Assembly: GCF_000277125.1 (NCBI RefSeq)
Contig: NC_016946.1
Location: 4,216,001 to 4,280,000 of the forward strand
Length of the DNA stretch: 64,000 nt
Direction of reading: 5' to 3'
Source of the DNA: Mycobacterium intracellulare ATCC 13950
GTDB taxonomy: Bacteria; Actinomycetota; Actinomycetes; Mycobacteriales; Mycobacteriaceae
Part shown: piece after piece, positions 8,349-17,251 of the stretch
How the letters are laid out: each line of letters begins with the position of its first letter
Numbering within the stretch: the stretch's first letter is position 1
Notes under the pieces: generated by a model
Seen by the model: the letters and a program-made list of their open reading frames with translations, nothing else
Told to the model about the DNA's origin: nothing
Databases searched by the model: none
Program-made: the position numbers and the translations under genes

Positions 8349-11300
8349 TTATGTAACCACGGGCACCGCCTCCCCAATACTCGGGCGGCGCGGGTCACAC
8401 CGCGTACCGTCCGGATCGATCAGCAACCCGGCCAGCTCGGCGGCGCTCGGCAGTTCGTCGGGGACCACGGTGGTACCGGCGCGCACGTAGTAGAAGGCGG
8501 TGCGCACCGACGATTCCGCGACCCCGGCCAGCGCCGCCCAGGCCATCCGGTACACCGCGAGCTGGACGGCGGCCTGGCGCAGCGCCTCCGCGCCGTGCGG
8601 CGGTTCGCCCGTTTTCCAGTCCACGACGGTCGCGCCGCCGTCGGGATCGGCGAACACCGCGTCGATGCGCCCGCGGACCAGGGTCTCACCGATCGGCATC
8701 TCGAACGGCACCTCGACGGCGACGGGAGTCCTTGCGGCCCAAGGAGATTCGGTGAATGCGGCCTGCAGCGCGGCCAATTCGGCGCTGTCGCCGACGTCGG
8801 AGTCCGCCGCACCCGGCAGATCGCCGAGATCGAACAGGCATTCTGCGCCGTAGAACTTCTGGACCCAGGAGTGAAACGCATTGCCCAGCAACGCATGCGG
8901 ATCCGGCCGCGACGGTAGCCGATGCCTCAACCGCTGCGCGGTGCCCGCCGGGTCGCGCGCCAGGCCGACCAGGGAGCTGACCGACAGCTGGCCGGGCAGT
9001 TCCCGGACCGGTGGCTCGATCAACCGCGCCCGTTCGGCCAGCAACGCATCGACGTCGGCGGCCCAGCCGTCGACATCGGCGCACGGCCGACCGGGCCCGG
9101 CGGCGAGCGCCCGCCTCACCAGCGTCGCACCGCGCTCGACCTCCTCGCGCCGCACGGCCAGCGGGTCTGCCGGCCACACCGCTTCGATAACGTTGTCGCG
9201 AAGCGGGTTTCGCTCGCCGTCGGCGGGCGACGGCGCCCAGTGCTCCACGGTTCCGCAGGGGTCGCCCGCCGCGGCCGCACGGTCGATGACGTCCTTGATC
9301 TCCACCAGGAAATCCGACGGGCCGCGCGGCTTGACCCCGGTGGCGCCCCAGTGGTGCCCGGACACCAGCAGGGTGTCCTCGGCCCGGGTGATCGCGACAT
9401 ACAACAATCGGCGCTCCTCGTCCACGCGCCGCTGATCGAGCTGGCGGCGATGCTCGGAGATCTTGTCCGACAGTTGTTTTCGGTTGGTGACGTCCGAGGT
9501 GTCGAGCACCGGGATGCCCAGCGCCCCGGCGGCGGCGCGGTCGCCGCGAAGCAGCGGGGGCAGCTCCGCGGCGTCGGTGAGCCAGGTGCTCCTGGACGCG
9601 GTCGACGGGAACGTCCCACCCGAGAGGTGCGCGACCGCCACCACCTCCCATTCGAGTCCCTTCGCCGAATGCACGGTGAGCACCTGGACGCGGTCGCGCG
9701 CGACCGCCAAAGGTGCCGGCGCCAAACCGTTCTCGACCGCCTCGGCGGCATCCAAAAACCCCAGCAAGCCGGCCACCGAGGCGGTTGCAGACGCATCCAA
9801 CCGCGTGGCGGCGCCGTCGGCGCGCTCGGCGTAACCGGCGACGACGTCGGCGAACGCGTCCAGGTGCTCGGTGCCGGCCCAACCCGCCGCCACCCCCGCC
9901 GCGGCCCGGACCTCGCAGTCGACGCCCAGCACGCGGCGCACCTCGGCCACCAGGTCGGCAAGGGGATGGCCGAGGTGGGCGCGCAGGGCGCTCAGCTCGG
10001 CGCCCAAGGCGGTGATCCGCTGATACCCCGCCGCCGAATACGAGCCGGCCGGACCCGGGTCGGCGATCGCGTCGGCCAGGCAGACGGTGTCGGCGTCGAC
10101 GTGCGAGGGGTCGGCGGCGCGCGCAATCGCCTCGGGCGAGGGCGGCGCGGGGTCCCCCGCGGTCCCGCCGAGCGCGCGCGCACGCTGCCACAGCGCGGCG
10201 ATGTCGCGGGCGCCGAGGCGCCAGCGCGCGCCGGTGAGCACCCGCATCGCCGCCGCGCCGGCCGTCGGGTCGGCGACCAGCCGCAGCATGGCCACCACCT
10301 CGGCGACCTCGGGCACCGATAGGAGCCCTGCCAGCCCGACCACCTCGACGGGGATGCCGCGCGCCCGCAGCGCGTCGGCGATGGGCGCGGCGTCGGCGTT
10401 GCGGCGCACCAGGACCGCGGCCGTCGGGGGGCTGACACCCTCCACCCGGGCCCGCCGGTAGTGGGCGTCGAGGTGATCGGCGATCCACTCGCGCTCGGCC
10501 ACCACGTCGGGCAGCAGGGCGCAGCGGACCGTGCCGGGCGGGGCGTCCGGGCGAGGGCGCAGCGCGTGCACGGCCACCGATCGCCGCCGCGCCTCGGCGG
10601 ACACGGCGTTGGCGACCCGCAGGGTTCGCGGCGGATTGCGCCAGCTGGTCCGCAATTCCAGGACGGGCGCGGGTGTGCCGTCGGAGCGGGGAAAGTCGGT
10701 GGTGAACCGGGGCAGGTTGGTCGCCGAGGCCCCGCGCCAGCCGTAGATGGACTGGATGGGGTCGCCCACGGCCGTCAGCGCCAGCCCGTCGTCGACCCCA
10801 CCGCCGAACAGGGCCGACAACGCGATGCGCTGGGCGTGGCCGGTGTCCTGATACTCGTCGAGCAGCACCACCCGGTAGCGGGCGCGCAGGTCCTCACCGA
10901 CCTGGGGGAAGCCCGCGGCCAACCGCGCAGCCGAGGCCATCTGCATGCCGAAATCCATCACCTTCTCGGCGCGCATGCGCTCGTCGAGCGCGTCCAGCAG
11001 CGGCACCAACTCCGCGCGCTCGGTCTGGGTGCCCAGCAGGCGCAGTAACCATTGGCTGGGACCGCGCTCCCGCTGATAGGGCCCGGCGGGCAGGCCATGG
11101 ACGAGCCGCTCTAGCTCAACGTGGGTATCGCGCAGCTGTCCGGTGTCGACGAGGTGTTCGGCCAACTGTCCCCACAGGCGCAACACCATCGAGGTGACGG
11201 CGGCCGGGGTCTTGTCGGTGTGCAGCTCGCCGCGGTACCCGTTGACCACGTCGAAAGCCAGCTGCCACAGCTCGGTTTCGCTGAGCAACCGGGTGTCGGG

Positions 11301-11696
11301 CTCGACGGGCAGCAGCAGCCCGTAGTCGCGCAGCAACGAACCCGCGAACGCGTGGTAGGTGCTGATCACCGGGGCGCCCTCGGGCTCGGCGGCGGCATCG
11401 CCGACCGGGCCCAGGCCGACGCCGGCCAACCGGGCCAGCCGGGACCGGACGCGGCGCAGCAGCTGGCCGGCGGCCTTGCGGGTGAACGTCAGTCCCAGCA
11501 CCTGGGCGGGTTCGGCGTAGCCGTTGGCGATCAGCCACACCACCCGTGCGGCCATGGTCTCGGTCTTACCGGCTCCGGCCCCCGCGATGACGACCAGCGG
11601 GCCCGGCGGCGCGGCGATGACCGCGGACTGCTCCTCGGTCGGCGGGAAAAGGCCGAGCGCGCAAGCCAATTCGCTCGGATTGTAGCGGGCGTTCAT
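8349..11696 (-). CDS. adnB: AdnB subunit of AdnAB helicase-nuclease
   Basis: This 1115-residue protein has an N-terminal UvrD-like motor with Walker A GAGAGKTET, Walker B LLDEYQDT and LLYVAITRAE. A C-terminal RecB-family nuclease follows with RGRIDAVF and VDWKTGEPP, supplying the Asp and Lys of the active site. AdnAB is the mycobacterial dual motor-nuclease that resects DNA double-strand breaks in place of RecBCD/AddAB. The ATG overlaps the adnA stop by four bases (ATGA), so an in-frame upstream extension would intrude into adnA and was discarded. It corresponds to Rv3201c. Confidence 0.95.
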   Translation of the reverse strand: MNARYNPSELACALGLFPPTEEQSAVIAAPPGPLVVIAGAGAGKTETMAARVVWLIANGYAEPAQVLGLTFTRKAAGQLLRRVRSRLARLAGVGLGPVGDAAAEPEGAPVISTYHAFAGSLLRDYGLLLPVEPDTRLLSETELWQLAFDVVNGYRGELHTDKTPAAVTSMVLRLWGQLAEHLVDTGQLRDTHVELERLVHGLPAGPYQRERGPSQWLLRLLGTQTERAELVPLLDALDERMRAEKVMDFGMQMASAARLAAGFPQVGEDLRARYRVVLLDEYQDTGHAQRIALSALFGGGVDDGLALTAVGDPIQSIYGWRGASATNLPRFTTDFPRSDGTPAPVLELRTSWRNPPRTLRVANAVSAEARRRSVAVHALRPRPDAPPGTVRCALLPDVVAEREWIADHLDAHYRRARVEGVSPPTAAVLVRRNADAAPIADALRARGIPVEVVGLAGLLSVPEVAEVVAMLRLVADPTAGAAAMRVLTGARWRLGARDIAALWQRARALGGTAGDPAPPSPEAIARAADPSHVDADTVCLADAIADPGPAGSYSAAGYQRITALGAELSALRAHLGHPLADLVAEVRRVLGVDCEVRAAAGVAAGWAGTEHLDAFADVVAGYAERADGAATRLDASATASVAGLLGFLDAAEAVENGLAPAPLAVARDRVQVLTVHSAKGLEWEVVAVAHLSGGTFPSTASRSTWLTDAAELPPLLRGDRAAAGALGIPVLDTSDVTNRKQLSDKISEHRRQLDQRRVDEERRLLYVAITRAEDTLLVSGHHWGATGVKPRGPSDFLVEIKDVIDRAAAAGDPCGTVEHWAPSPADGERNPLRDNVIEAVWPADPLAVRREEVERGATLVRRALAAGPGRPCADVDGWAADVDALLAERARLIEPPVRELPGQLSVSSLVGLARDPAGTAQRLRHRLPSRPDPHALLGNAFHSWVQKFYGAECLFDLGDLPGAADSDVGDSAELAALQAAFTESPWAARTPVAVEVPFEMPIGETLVRGRIDAVFADPDGGATVVDWKTGEPPHGAEALRQAAVQLAVYRMAWAALAGVAESSVRTAFYYVRAGTTVVPDELPSAAELAGLLIDPDGTRCDPRRPSIGEAVPVVT

Positions 11697-14600
11697 CGGG
11701 CCGCCCCGTCGGTGTGCGCCGGGCAGCACGGCCGGATGGGGCAGTGCGTGCAACCGTCGTTGCGCCGCGCCACGAACTGCGGGCCGGCCGTGGCGGCGGC
11801 GGCACGCCGGATGACCTGTCGCCATTCGTCGCCGGCGTCCGCGGTGAGCGGGTCCTGTTCGCGTTCGACGGCCCCGGCCGCCCCGGCCTTGCCGACGTAA
11901 ACCAGCCGCGCCCCACCGGGTTCCACGGTGTCGCCTCCGGGGGCCACCAGGCCTTCGGATACCGCCAGCTGATACATCGCCAGTTGGGCGTGTTGTTGGG
12001 CGTCGTCCTTGCTGACCGGGGACTTGCCGGTCTTGACGTCGACGATCACCAGCCGGCCGGCGGCGTCGCGCTCCAGCCGGTCGACGCGGCCGCGCAGCCG
12101 AACCTGTTCCCCGTCACCGGTTTGAAGGGTTCCGTCGATCTCGACCTCGACGCCGACCTCGGTGAGCGCGCCGCGGCTCTGGCTTCGCCACTCGACGAAC
12201 GCCTCGAGCATCGCGCGGTGACGGGCCAGCTCGTTGTCCGAATGCCATTGCGCCGCAAAGGGTAGGTGCTGCCAGGCGCGCTCCAGCTCGGCCAGCAGTC
12301 CGGATTCGCTTCGATGCGGTTCGGCGATCAGCGCGTGCACCACCGAACCGATGGTGGAGCGCAGGTCGCGCGGATTGGTCCCGCCGTGGCGTTCGGCGAG
12401 CCAGCGCAGCGGGCAGTCGGTCAGTGTCTGCAGGGTCGACGGGGTCAGCGTCACGACGTCGCCGCCACCCCGCAGCGGCTCACCGGTGCTGACAGGGGTC
12501 AAGCCGTGCCAGCCGGCCGGGTCGGCGCCGGGCACCCCGGCTTTGGCCAGGCGGGCCAATTGCGTTGCCGCGCAGTCCCGGGCGAGCTCGTCCACCGCCC
12601 CGTCGGGGGCGCAGACCACGCCCCGCAGCCGTCCCACCAGCGCAGCCGCCGACAGCACCCGGGGCGCCGCAACAGGTTGCAGCGCAGTCGTTTCCACGTC
12701 TTCGTCGGCCCATTGCGCGATGTCGAAGAAGAACGGCGACGGCAGCGCGGCCGCGTGGTCCGCCCCACCGGTGTCGCTGTCGACCGCCGTCACCAACAGC
12801 CGCCGGCGGGCACGGCCCATCGCCGCCACCAGCAACCGGCGCTCCTCGGCCACCAGGGGTGCGCGCATCGAGGCGTCCGCGGTGACCCCGTCCAGCTCGT
12901 CGAGCAGCCGCTGGGTGCCCAGCACACCGCCCCGCGGAACGGTGTTGGGCCACAAACCATCCTGCAATCCGGCGATGACCACGAAATCCCATTCGTGTCC
13001 CAGCGCGGCGTGCGCGCTGAGCACCCTGACCTGCCCCGCCGTGGCGGCCGGCTCGGGGTTGGCGTTCGGCAGGTGCAGCGCGGCGACGTGCTCGACCAGG
13101 CCGCGCAACGACGCGCCGGAAGTGCGCGACACGTAGTCGTCGGTGATGTCGAACAACGCGGTGACCGACTCGAGATCCCGGGTGGCCTGGGCCGTGGCGG
13201 GGCCGCCGCGCTCGCTGACCGACAGCCAGCGGCGCTGCAGCCCGGACCGGTGCCAGGCGGCCCACAGGGTGTAGCGCGGGTCCTCACCGGCTTCGTGGCA
13301 CCGAGCGGCCGCATCCAGCACCGCGCGGACCTTGCGCAACGAACGGAACTGTGGACCCGGCGGCACGGCGCCCGACAGCGTCTCGGCCAACAGCTCGGCG
13401 AAGTCGCCCGGCGGGCGATCGGGGTTGGCGCGCTGCAGGGTTCGGCGCAGTTGCCGCAGCGAAACCGGGTCGACGCGGCCGATGGGGCCGGTCAGCAACG
13501 CCAGTGCCTGCTGCCCGTCCAGCCCGTCGGCGGCGGCCAGCAGCACGGTCAGCAGCGCGCGCACCGCCGGCTCCTCGGCCAGCGGCCCGGTGGCGGCGGC
13601 CGCGGCCACCGGCACCCCGGCGGCGGCGAGCGCGCGCGGCAACCGCGCGCCGGCCCGCGGTACCGACCGGACGATGACCGCCATCTGCGACCAGGGCACG
13701 CCGTCGACCAGGTGCGCCCGCCGCAGCGCGTCGGCGATCGCCGCCGCCTCGGCGTGCGCCGAGGCGGCGAGGCGCACCGTGACCGATCCCTCCCCCGCCC
13801 CGGCGCCGTCGATCCGGCGGCCGGCGCCGCCGCCGGGCAACCGGGCGGCGATGCCGCTGACGGCGCGGGCCACGGCGGGCGCGCAGCGATGCGACGTCGT
13901 CAACGTCACCGCCGGGCCGTCGCCGTCGAGCAGCCCGGCCGGTTCGCCGCCCCGGAAGCCGAACACCGCCTGATTGGGGTCCCCGGCGATCAGCGCCAGC
14001 TCGGCGCCCGCCGCGAGCACCCGCACCAGGCGGGCCGCCTGAGAGTCGAGCTGTTGGACGTCGTCGACCAGCAGGACCCGGATCCGGCCGCGTTCGGCCG
14101 CCAGCAGCTCGGGGTCGACGGCGAACGCCTCCAGCGCCGCGCCCACCAATTCGGCGGCGCCCAGCGCGGGTGTCGTCGCCTCCGGCGCGGCCGTGCCGAC
14201 CGCCGCGCGCAGCAACATCACCTGCTCGTACTGGCGTGCGAATTGCCCCGCGGCGATCCATTCCGGCCGGCGGCAACGACGGCCAAGCCGCTCCAGTTCC
14301 CCTGGGTCGATACCGCGTTCGGCGCAGCGGGCCAACAGGTTTCGCAGTTCCGTGGCGAACCCCGCAGTGCTCAGCGCCGCCCGCAGCTGCGCCGGCCACG
14401 CGGACGTCGCGCGGGGGCCGTCGTCGAGGTCTCCGGCCAGCAGCTCCCGGATGATGGCGTCCTGCTCGGCGCTGGTGACCAGCCGCGGGGGCGCATCGCC
14501 GGCCCGTTCGGCGGCGCGCCGCAAGACCGCGTAGGCATACCCGTGCACGGTCCGCACCAGCGGTTCGCTGACGACGACCCGGCCCGGTCGGGAGCGCAGC

Positions 14601-14818
14601 AACGCCGTCGTCAACGCGCTGCGCTCGGCCATCCCGAGCCGGCCCGAACCGGTCAGCAGCAGAACCGATTCCGGGTCGATCCCGGCGTCGATCCGGGTGA
14701 CCGCGGCGTCGATCAGCAGGCTGCTCTTTCCGGTTCCGGGCCCGCCGAGCACGCGAACGATCCCGCGCGCGCCGGGCGCCAGCACAGCGCTCGCGTCGGC
14801 CTCCCAGGTGTGTGCCAT
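11693..14818 (-). CDS. adnA: AdnA subunit of AdnAB helicase-nuclease
   Basis: This 1041-residue partner of AdnB has an N-terminal motor (Walker A GGPGTGKSS near residue 28, Walker B LLVDDVQQLD) and a RecB-like nuclease (LRGRVDRLE, IVDVKTGKSP). Four cysteines frame the nuclease: one in TDCPLRWL and three in CTHCPIRPCC near the C terminus. That is the AddB-type arrangement for a 4Fe-4S cluster. ATG at 14818 was preferred over an in-frame TTG at 14830. It corresponds to Rv3202c and heads the adnA-adnB operon, divergent from a small acidic gene. Confidence 0.95.
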   Translation of the reverse strand: MAHTWEADASAVLAPGARGIVRVLGGPGTGKSSLLIDAAVTRIDAGIDPESVLLLTGSGRLGMAERSALTTALLRSRPGRVVVSEPLVRTVHGYAYAVLRRAAERAGDAPPRLVTSAEQDAIIRELLAGDLDDGPRATSAWPAQLRAALSTAGFATELRNLLARCAERGIDPGELERLGRRCRRPEWIAAGQFARQYEQVMLLRAAVGTAAPEATTPALGAAELVGAALEAFAVDPELLAAERGRIRVLLVDDVQQLDSQAARLVRVLAAGAELALIAGDPNQAVFGFRGGEPAGLLDGDGPAVTLTTSHRCAPAVARAVSGIAARLPGGGAGRRIDGAGAGEGSVTVRLAASAHAEAAAIADALRRAHLVDGVPWSQMAVIVRSVPRAGARLPRALAAAGVPVAAAAATGPLAEEPAVRALLTVLLAAADGLDGQQALALLTGPIGRVDPVSLRQLRRTLQRANPDRPPGDFAELLAETLSGAVPPGPQFRSLRKVRAVLDAAARCHEAGEDPRYTLWAAWHRSGLQRRWLSVSERGGPATAQATRDLESVTALFDITDDYVSRTSGASLRGLVEHVAALHLPNANPEPAATAGQVRVLSAHAALGHEWDFVVIAGLQDGLWPNTVPRGGVLGTQRLLDELDGVTADASMRAPLVAEERRLLVAAMGRARRRLLVTAVDSDTGGADHAAALPSPFFFDIAQWADEDVETTALQPVAAPRVLSAAALVGRLRGVVCAPDGAVDELARDCAATQLARLAKAGVPGADPAGWHGLTPVSTGEPLRGGGDVVTLTPSTLQTLTDCPLRWLAERHGGTNPRDLRSTIGSVVHALIAEPHRSESGLLAELERAWQHLPFAAQWHSDNELARHRAMLEAFVEWRSQSRGALTEVGVEVEIDGTLQTGDGEQVRLRGRVDRLERDAAGRLVIVDVKTGKSPVSKDDAQQHAQLAMYQLAVSEGLVAPGGDTVEPGGARLVYVGKAGAAGAVEREQDPLTADAGDEWRQVIRRAAAATAGPQFVARRNDGCTHCPIRPCCPAHTDGAAR

Positions 14819-14941
14819 GGCTGCATGCAATCACCAGGGTGTGACAAGTGGACCCGGCCAGCGCCGACGCGAGCTCTTACCCTGGAAGTCGCAGCAGCGC
14901 GAAGAATGGTCTCAAGGCTGCAAAAGGAGGGGTTGACGACC

Positions 14942-15142
14942 ATGACGGACGAGCACGGCTTTCCCATCGACGAGGCGCCCGAGGGCGACGCGGTGGAGCA
15001 ACTGCGGCCCGCCGATTCCGAGGACGACGCCGGCCTGGACACCGATTACGTGAGCGCCCGGGACCGCGAGGCCAACGAAGCCGACGTGATCGAGCAGGCC
15101 TACGTCGTGTCCGCGGACGACGATCGGGACGACGATCGCTGA
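14942..15142 (+). CDS. Small acidic conserved-type hypothetical protein, 66 aa
   Basis: An ATG preceded by a near-perfect Shine-Dalgarno (AAAGGAGGGG, about 7 nt upstream) begins a 66-codon frame. The product is strongly acidic, with many Asp and Glu and almost no aromatic residues, so it is probably disordered. No domain is recognised. It lies between divergent adnA and downstream lipV, 45 bp before the lipV start on the same strand, so co-transcription with lipV is likely. The strong RBS and mycobacterial codon usage argue that it is real. Confidence 0.7.
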   Translation: MTDEHGFPIDEAPEGDAVEQLRPADSEDDAGLDTDYVSARDREANEADVIEQAYVVSADDDRDDDR

Positions 15143-15187
15143 GGACCGCCCGCGACGCCCGGTGACGGCGGCTGGCACCATCGACGG

Positions 15188-15976
15188 GTGACCGCGAAGT
15201 TGTACGTCCACCGCTACGGTCCGTCCGGTCCGGCGCGGATCCTCGCGCTGCACGGGCTGACCGGGCACGGGCAGCGGTGGCAACACCTGTCCGGCCTGCT
15301 GCCCGAGATCGGCCTGGCCGCACCGGATCTGCTCGGCCACGGCCGGTCCTCGTGGGCGGCGCCGTGGACCATCGACGCCAACGTCTCGGCTCTGGCCGCG
15401 CTGCTCGACGCGCAGCCCGGCACGCCGGTGGTGGTGGTCGGCCACTCGTTCGGCGCAGGGCTCGCCATGCACCTGGCCGCAGCCCGGCCGAACCAGGTTT
15501 CGGGGCTGCTGCTGCTCGATCCGGCGATCGGGTTGGACGGCGCGTGGATGCGCGAAATCGCCGAGGCCATGTTGTCCTCGCCCGACTATCCCGACGCCGA
15601 GGAAGCGCGCCTGGAAAAGGTGCACGGCTCGTGGTCGGATGTCGAGCCCGCGCTGCTCGAGGCCGAGCTCGACGAGCATCTGGTCGCCCTCCCCAACGGC
15701 CGCTACGGCTGGCGCATCAGCCTGCCGGCGATGATGGCGTACTGGAGCGAGCTCGCCCGCGACGCGGTGCTGCCGCCGGCGCAAACGCCGACGATCCTGG
15801 TGCGCGCCAAGCGAACATCGCCGCCGTATGTCACCGACGAACTCATCGCGGGCCTTGCGGCGCAGCGGCTGGGATCGCGTTTCCGGCTGCTGGATTTCGA
15901 CTGCAACCACATGGTGCCCTACGCCAAGCCCGACGACGTCGCCGCGCTGGCCCGCGAGCTACTGGAAGCCCGCTGA
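15188..15976 (+). CDS. lipV: Alpha/beta-hydrolase, lipase/esterase LipV
   Basis: This 262-residue alpha/beta-hydrolase has the oxyanion-hole HG in LHGLTGHG (about residue 21), the nucleophile elbow VGHSFGAG (Ser near residue 87) and a C-terminal catalytic His in CNHMVPY (about 243). M. tuberculosis LipV (Rv3203) hydrolyses short-chain esters. No signal peptide is visible. The GTG start follows a short acidic gene, and the stop is two bases before the alkyltransferase-like gene, so the three are probably co-transcribed. Confidence 0.88.
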   Translation: MTAKLYVHRYGPSGPARILALHGLTGHGQRWQHLSGLLPEIGLAAPDLLGHGRSSWAAPWTIDANVSALAALLDAQPGTPVVVVGHSFGAGLAMHLAAARPNQVSGLLLLDPAIGLDGAWMREIAEAMLSSPDYPDAEEARLEKVHGSWSDVEPALLEAELDEHLVALPNGRYGWRISLPAMMAYWSELARDAVLPPAQTPTILVRAKRTSPPYVTDELIAGLAAQRLGSRFRLLDFDCNHMVPYAKPDDVAALARELLEAR

Positions 15977-15978
15977 CC

Positions 15979-16287
15979 GTGGCGCCGGTGACCGACGATC
16001 AGGTCGAGCGGGTGCGGGCGCTGGTCGCCGCCATCCCGTCCGGCAGGGTGGCCACCTACGGCGACATCGCCTCGGTCGCAGGGCTTTCCAGCCCACGGAT
16101 CGTCGGCTGGATCATGCGGACCGACTCCTCGGACCTGCCGTGGCACCGCGTCATCACCGCCTCCGGGCGCCCGGCGCGCCACCTGACCACCCGGCAGCTG
16201 GAGCTGCTGCGCGCCGAAGGCGTGCTTGCCCGCGACGGCCGGATCGCGCTGGGCGAGGTTCGCTACGAATTCCCGGACGGGGCCTAG
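15979..16287 (+). CDS. Alkyltransferase-like (ATL) DNA repair protein
   Basis: This 102-residue protein is homologous to the C-terminal domain of O6-alkylguanine-DNA alkyltransferase. The helix-turn-helix with the Arg finger is present (SSPRIVGWIMR). The acceptor motif PCHRV reads PWHRVI: the alkyl-accepting Cys is Trp. This defines ATL proteins, which bind O6-alkylguanine lesions and hand them to nucleotide-excision repair without removing the alkyl group. GTG at 15979 follows lipV closely. It corresponds to Rv3204. Confidence 0.92.
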   Translation: MAPVTDDQVERVRALVAAIPSGRVATYGDIASVAGLSSPRIVGWIMRTDSSDLPWHRVITASGRPARHLTTRQLELLRAEGVLARDGRIALGEVRYEFPDGA

Positions 16288-16352
16288 TGGCGATCGCCAG
16301 CGCGGCCGTGGCGATCGCAAGCGCGGTGCAGCCGGGCGCAGCGGGTCGCCAC
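16287..16352 (+). repeat. Family B palindromic repeat (one full, one truncated copy)
   Basis: A 45-bp element at 16308-16352 has terminal arms GTGGCGA/TCGCCAC. A 21-bp truncated copy at 16287-16307 precedes it and begins on the last base of the upstream stop codon. The core matches the 45-bp repeats at 35041-35141, but the arm sequences differ in a way that keeps base pairing. Confidence 0.8.
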
Positions 16353-16361
16353 GCAACTAAC

Positions 16362-17216
16362 CTAGAGCACCAACCGGACCAGCGCCGCGGTGCGGGCCAG
16401 ACCGGGGAACGCCTCGGCGGTGGACCGCGGGTGCAGCGCATGGACCGCCAGGCGAAACATCAACGCCCGCAACAACATCTGCGGCCATTCCGGTAGGGCG
16501 TTCCAGCGCTCGATGAGTCCGTCGTCGGCCTCACCCCAGGACAACGCGTCGATGACGGCCACGCCCGCCGCCCACGACGCGGGCCGCCAGTACGGGGTGA
16601 TGTCGGTGATGCCCGGCGCCGCGGTGCCCACGAAAAGCACTGTGCCGTAAAGGTCCCCGTGGACCAGCTGGTTCGGACTCTTGGTCGGCTTGCGCAACGT
16701 GGCGAGCTGGTTGAGCAACTCCACCGAGCGCTCGGCGTCCGCGGTGGCCGGGGCCACCCGCGCGCCGGGCGGCACCGAGGCCAGGGGCCGTTCCTCCCAC
16801 GCCGCGCGGTCGGCGGCGATGAAAATGTCGACGTCCCCCCAGGGCGCCGCGGGGCCCTGGGTCAAAAAGCGGGGGCGTTCCAGTTTGCCCGTCGCCTCGT
16901 GCAGGCGCACCGCCGCCGAGACGACCTCGTCGTGGCGAGGCTCCGGCGTCCCCGCGACGAAGGTGTCCGCCCGCCACCCAGAAACGACGTAGCGCCCGTC
17001 GGTGGACCGGACCGGGCGGGCCAGCCGGACGCCGTCGACGAACAACGTCTCGCGGACCCGGGCGGACCACGCCGCGCGGGCGTTGTCGGCCACCAGCGAC
17101 AGGACGACCTCGCCGCACCGCCAGCCGCCCTCCCAGCTGGCGCCCAGATAGACGGGTTTGACGCCGGCCAAACCGAACGCCGACAGCACATGGTCCGGCG
17201 GTGGCTCGACTGTCAC
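16362..17216 (-). CDS. TIGR02569-type / phosphotransferase-like protein (Rv3205c-like)
   Basis: This 284-residue protein matches the actinobacterial TIGR02569 family, which has a distant aminoglycoside-phosphotransferase fold. LVHGDLYGTVLF (about residue 184) resembles the catalytic loop HGD and ITDITPYWRP follows where the metal-binding Asp is expected. A canonical N-terminal ATP-binding Lys is not obvious, so kinase activity is uncertain. The start is GTG. It lies 35 bp downstream of moeZ on the same strand, so it may be read from the moeZ transcript. Confidence 0.75.
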   Translation of the reverse strand: MTVEPPPDHVLSAFGLAGVKPVYLGASWEGGWRCGEVVLSLVADNARAAWSARVRETLFVDGVRLARPVRSTDGRYVVSGWRADTFVAGTPEPRHDEVVSAAVRLHEATGKLERPRFLTQGPAAPWGDVDIFIAADRAAWEERPLASVPPGARVAPATADAERSVELLNQLATLRKPTKSPNQLVHGDLYGTVLFVGTAAPGITDITPYWRPASWAAGVAVIDALSWGEADDGLIERWNALPEWPQMLLRALMFRLAVHALHPRSTAEAFPGLARTAALVRLVL

Positions 17217-17251
17217 ACCGGTACTCTAAACGAGTCCAACAGCGGCGAAGC

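Noticed and set aside
12266..15142. 958-codon plus-strand open frame opposite adnA
   Set aside because: Composition is Arg/Gln/Gly/His-rich noise with no motif. It covers a well-supported adnA and runs on in frame into the small acidic gene.
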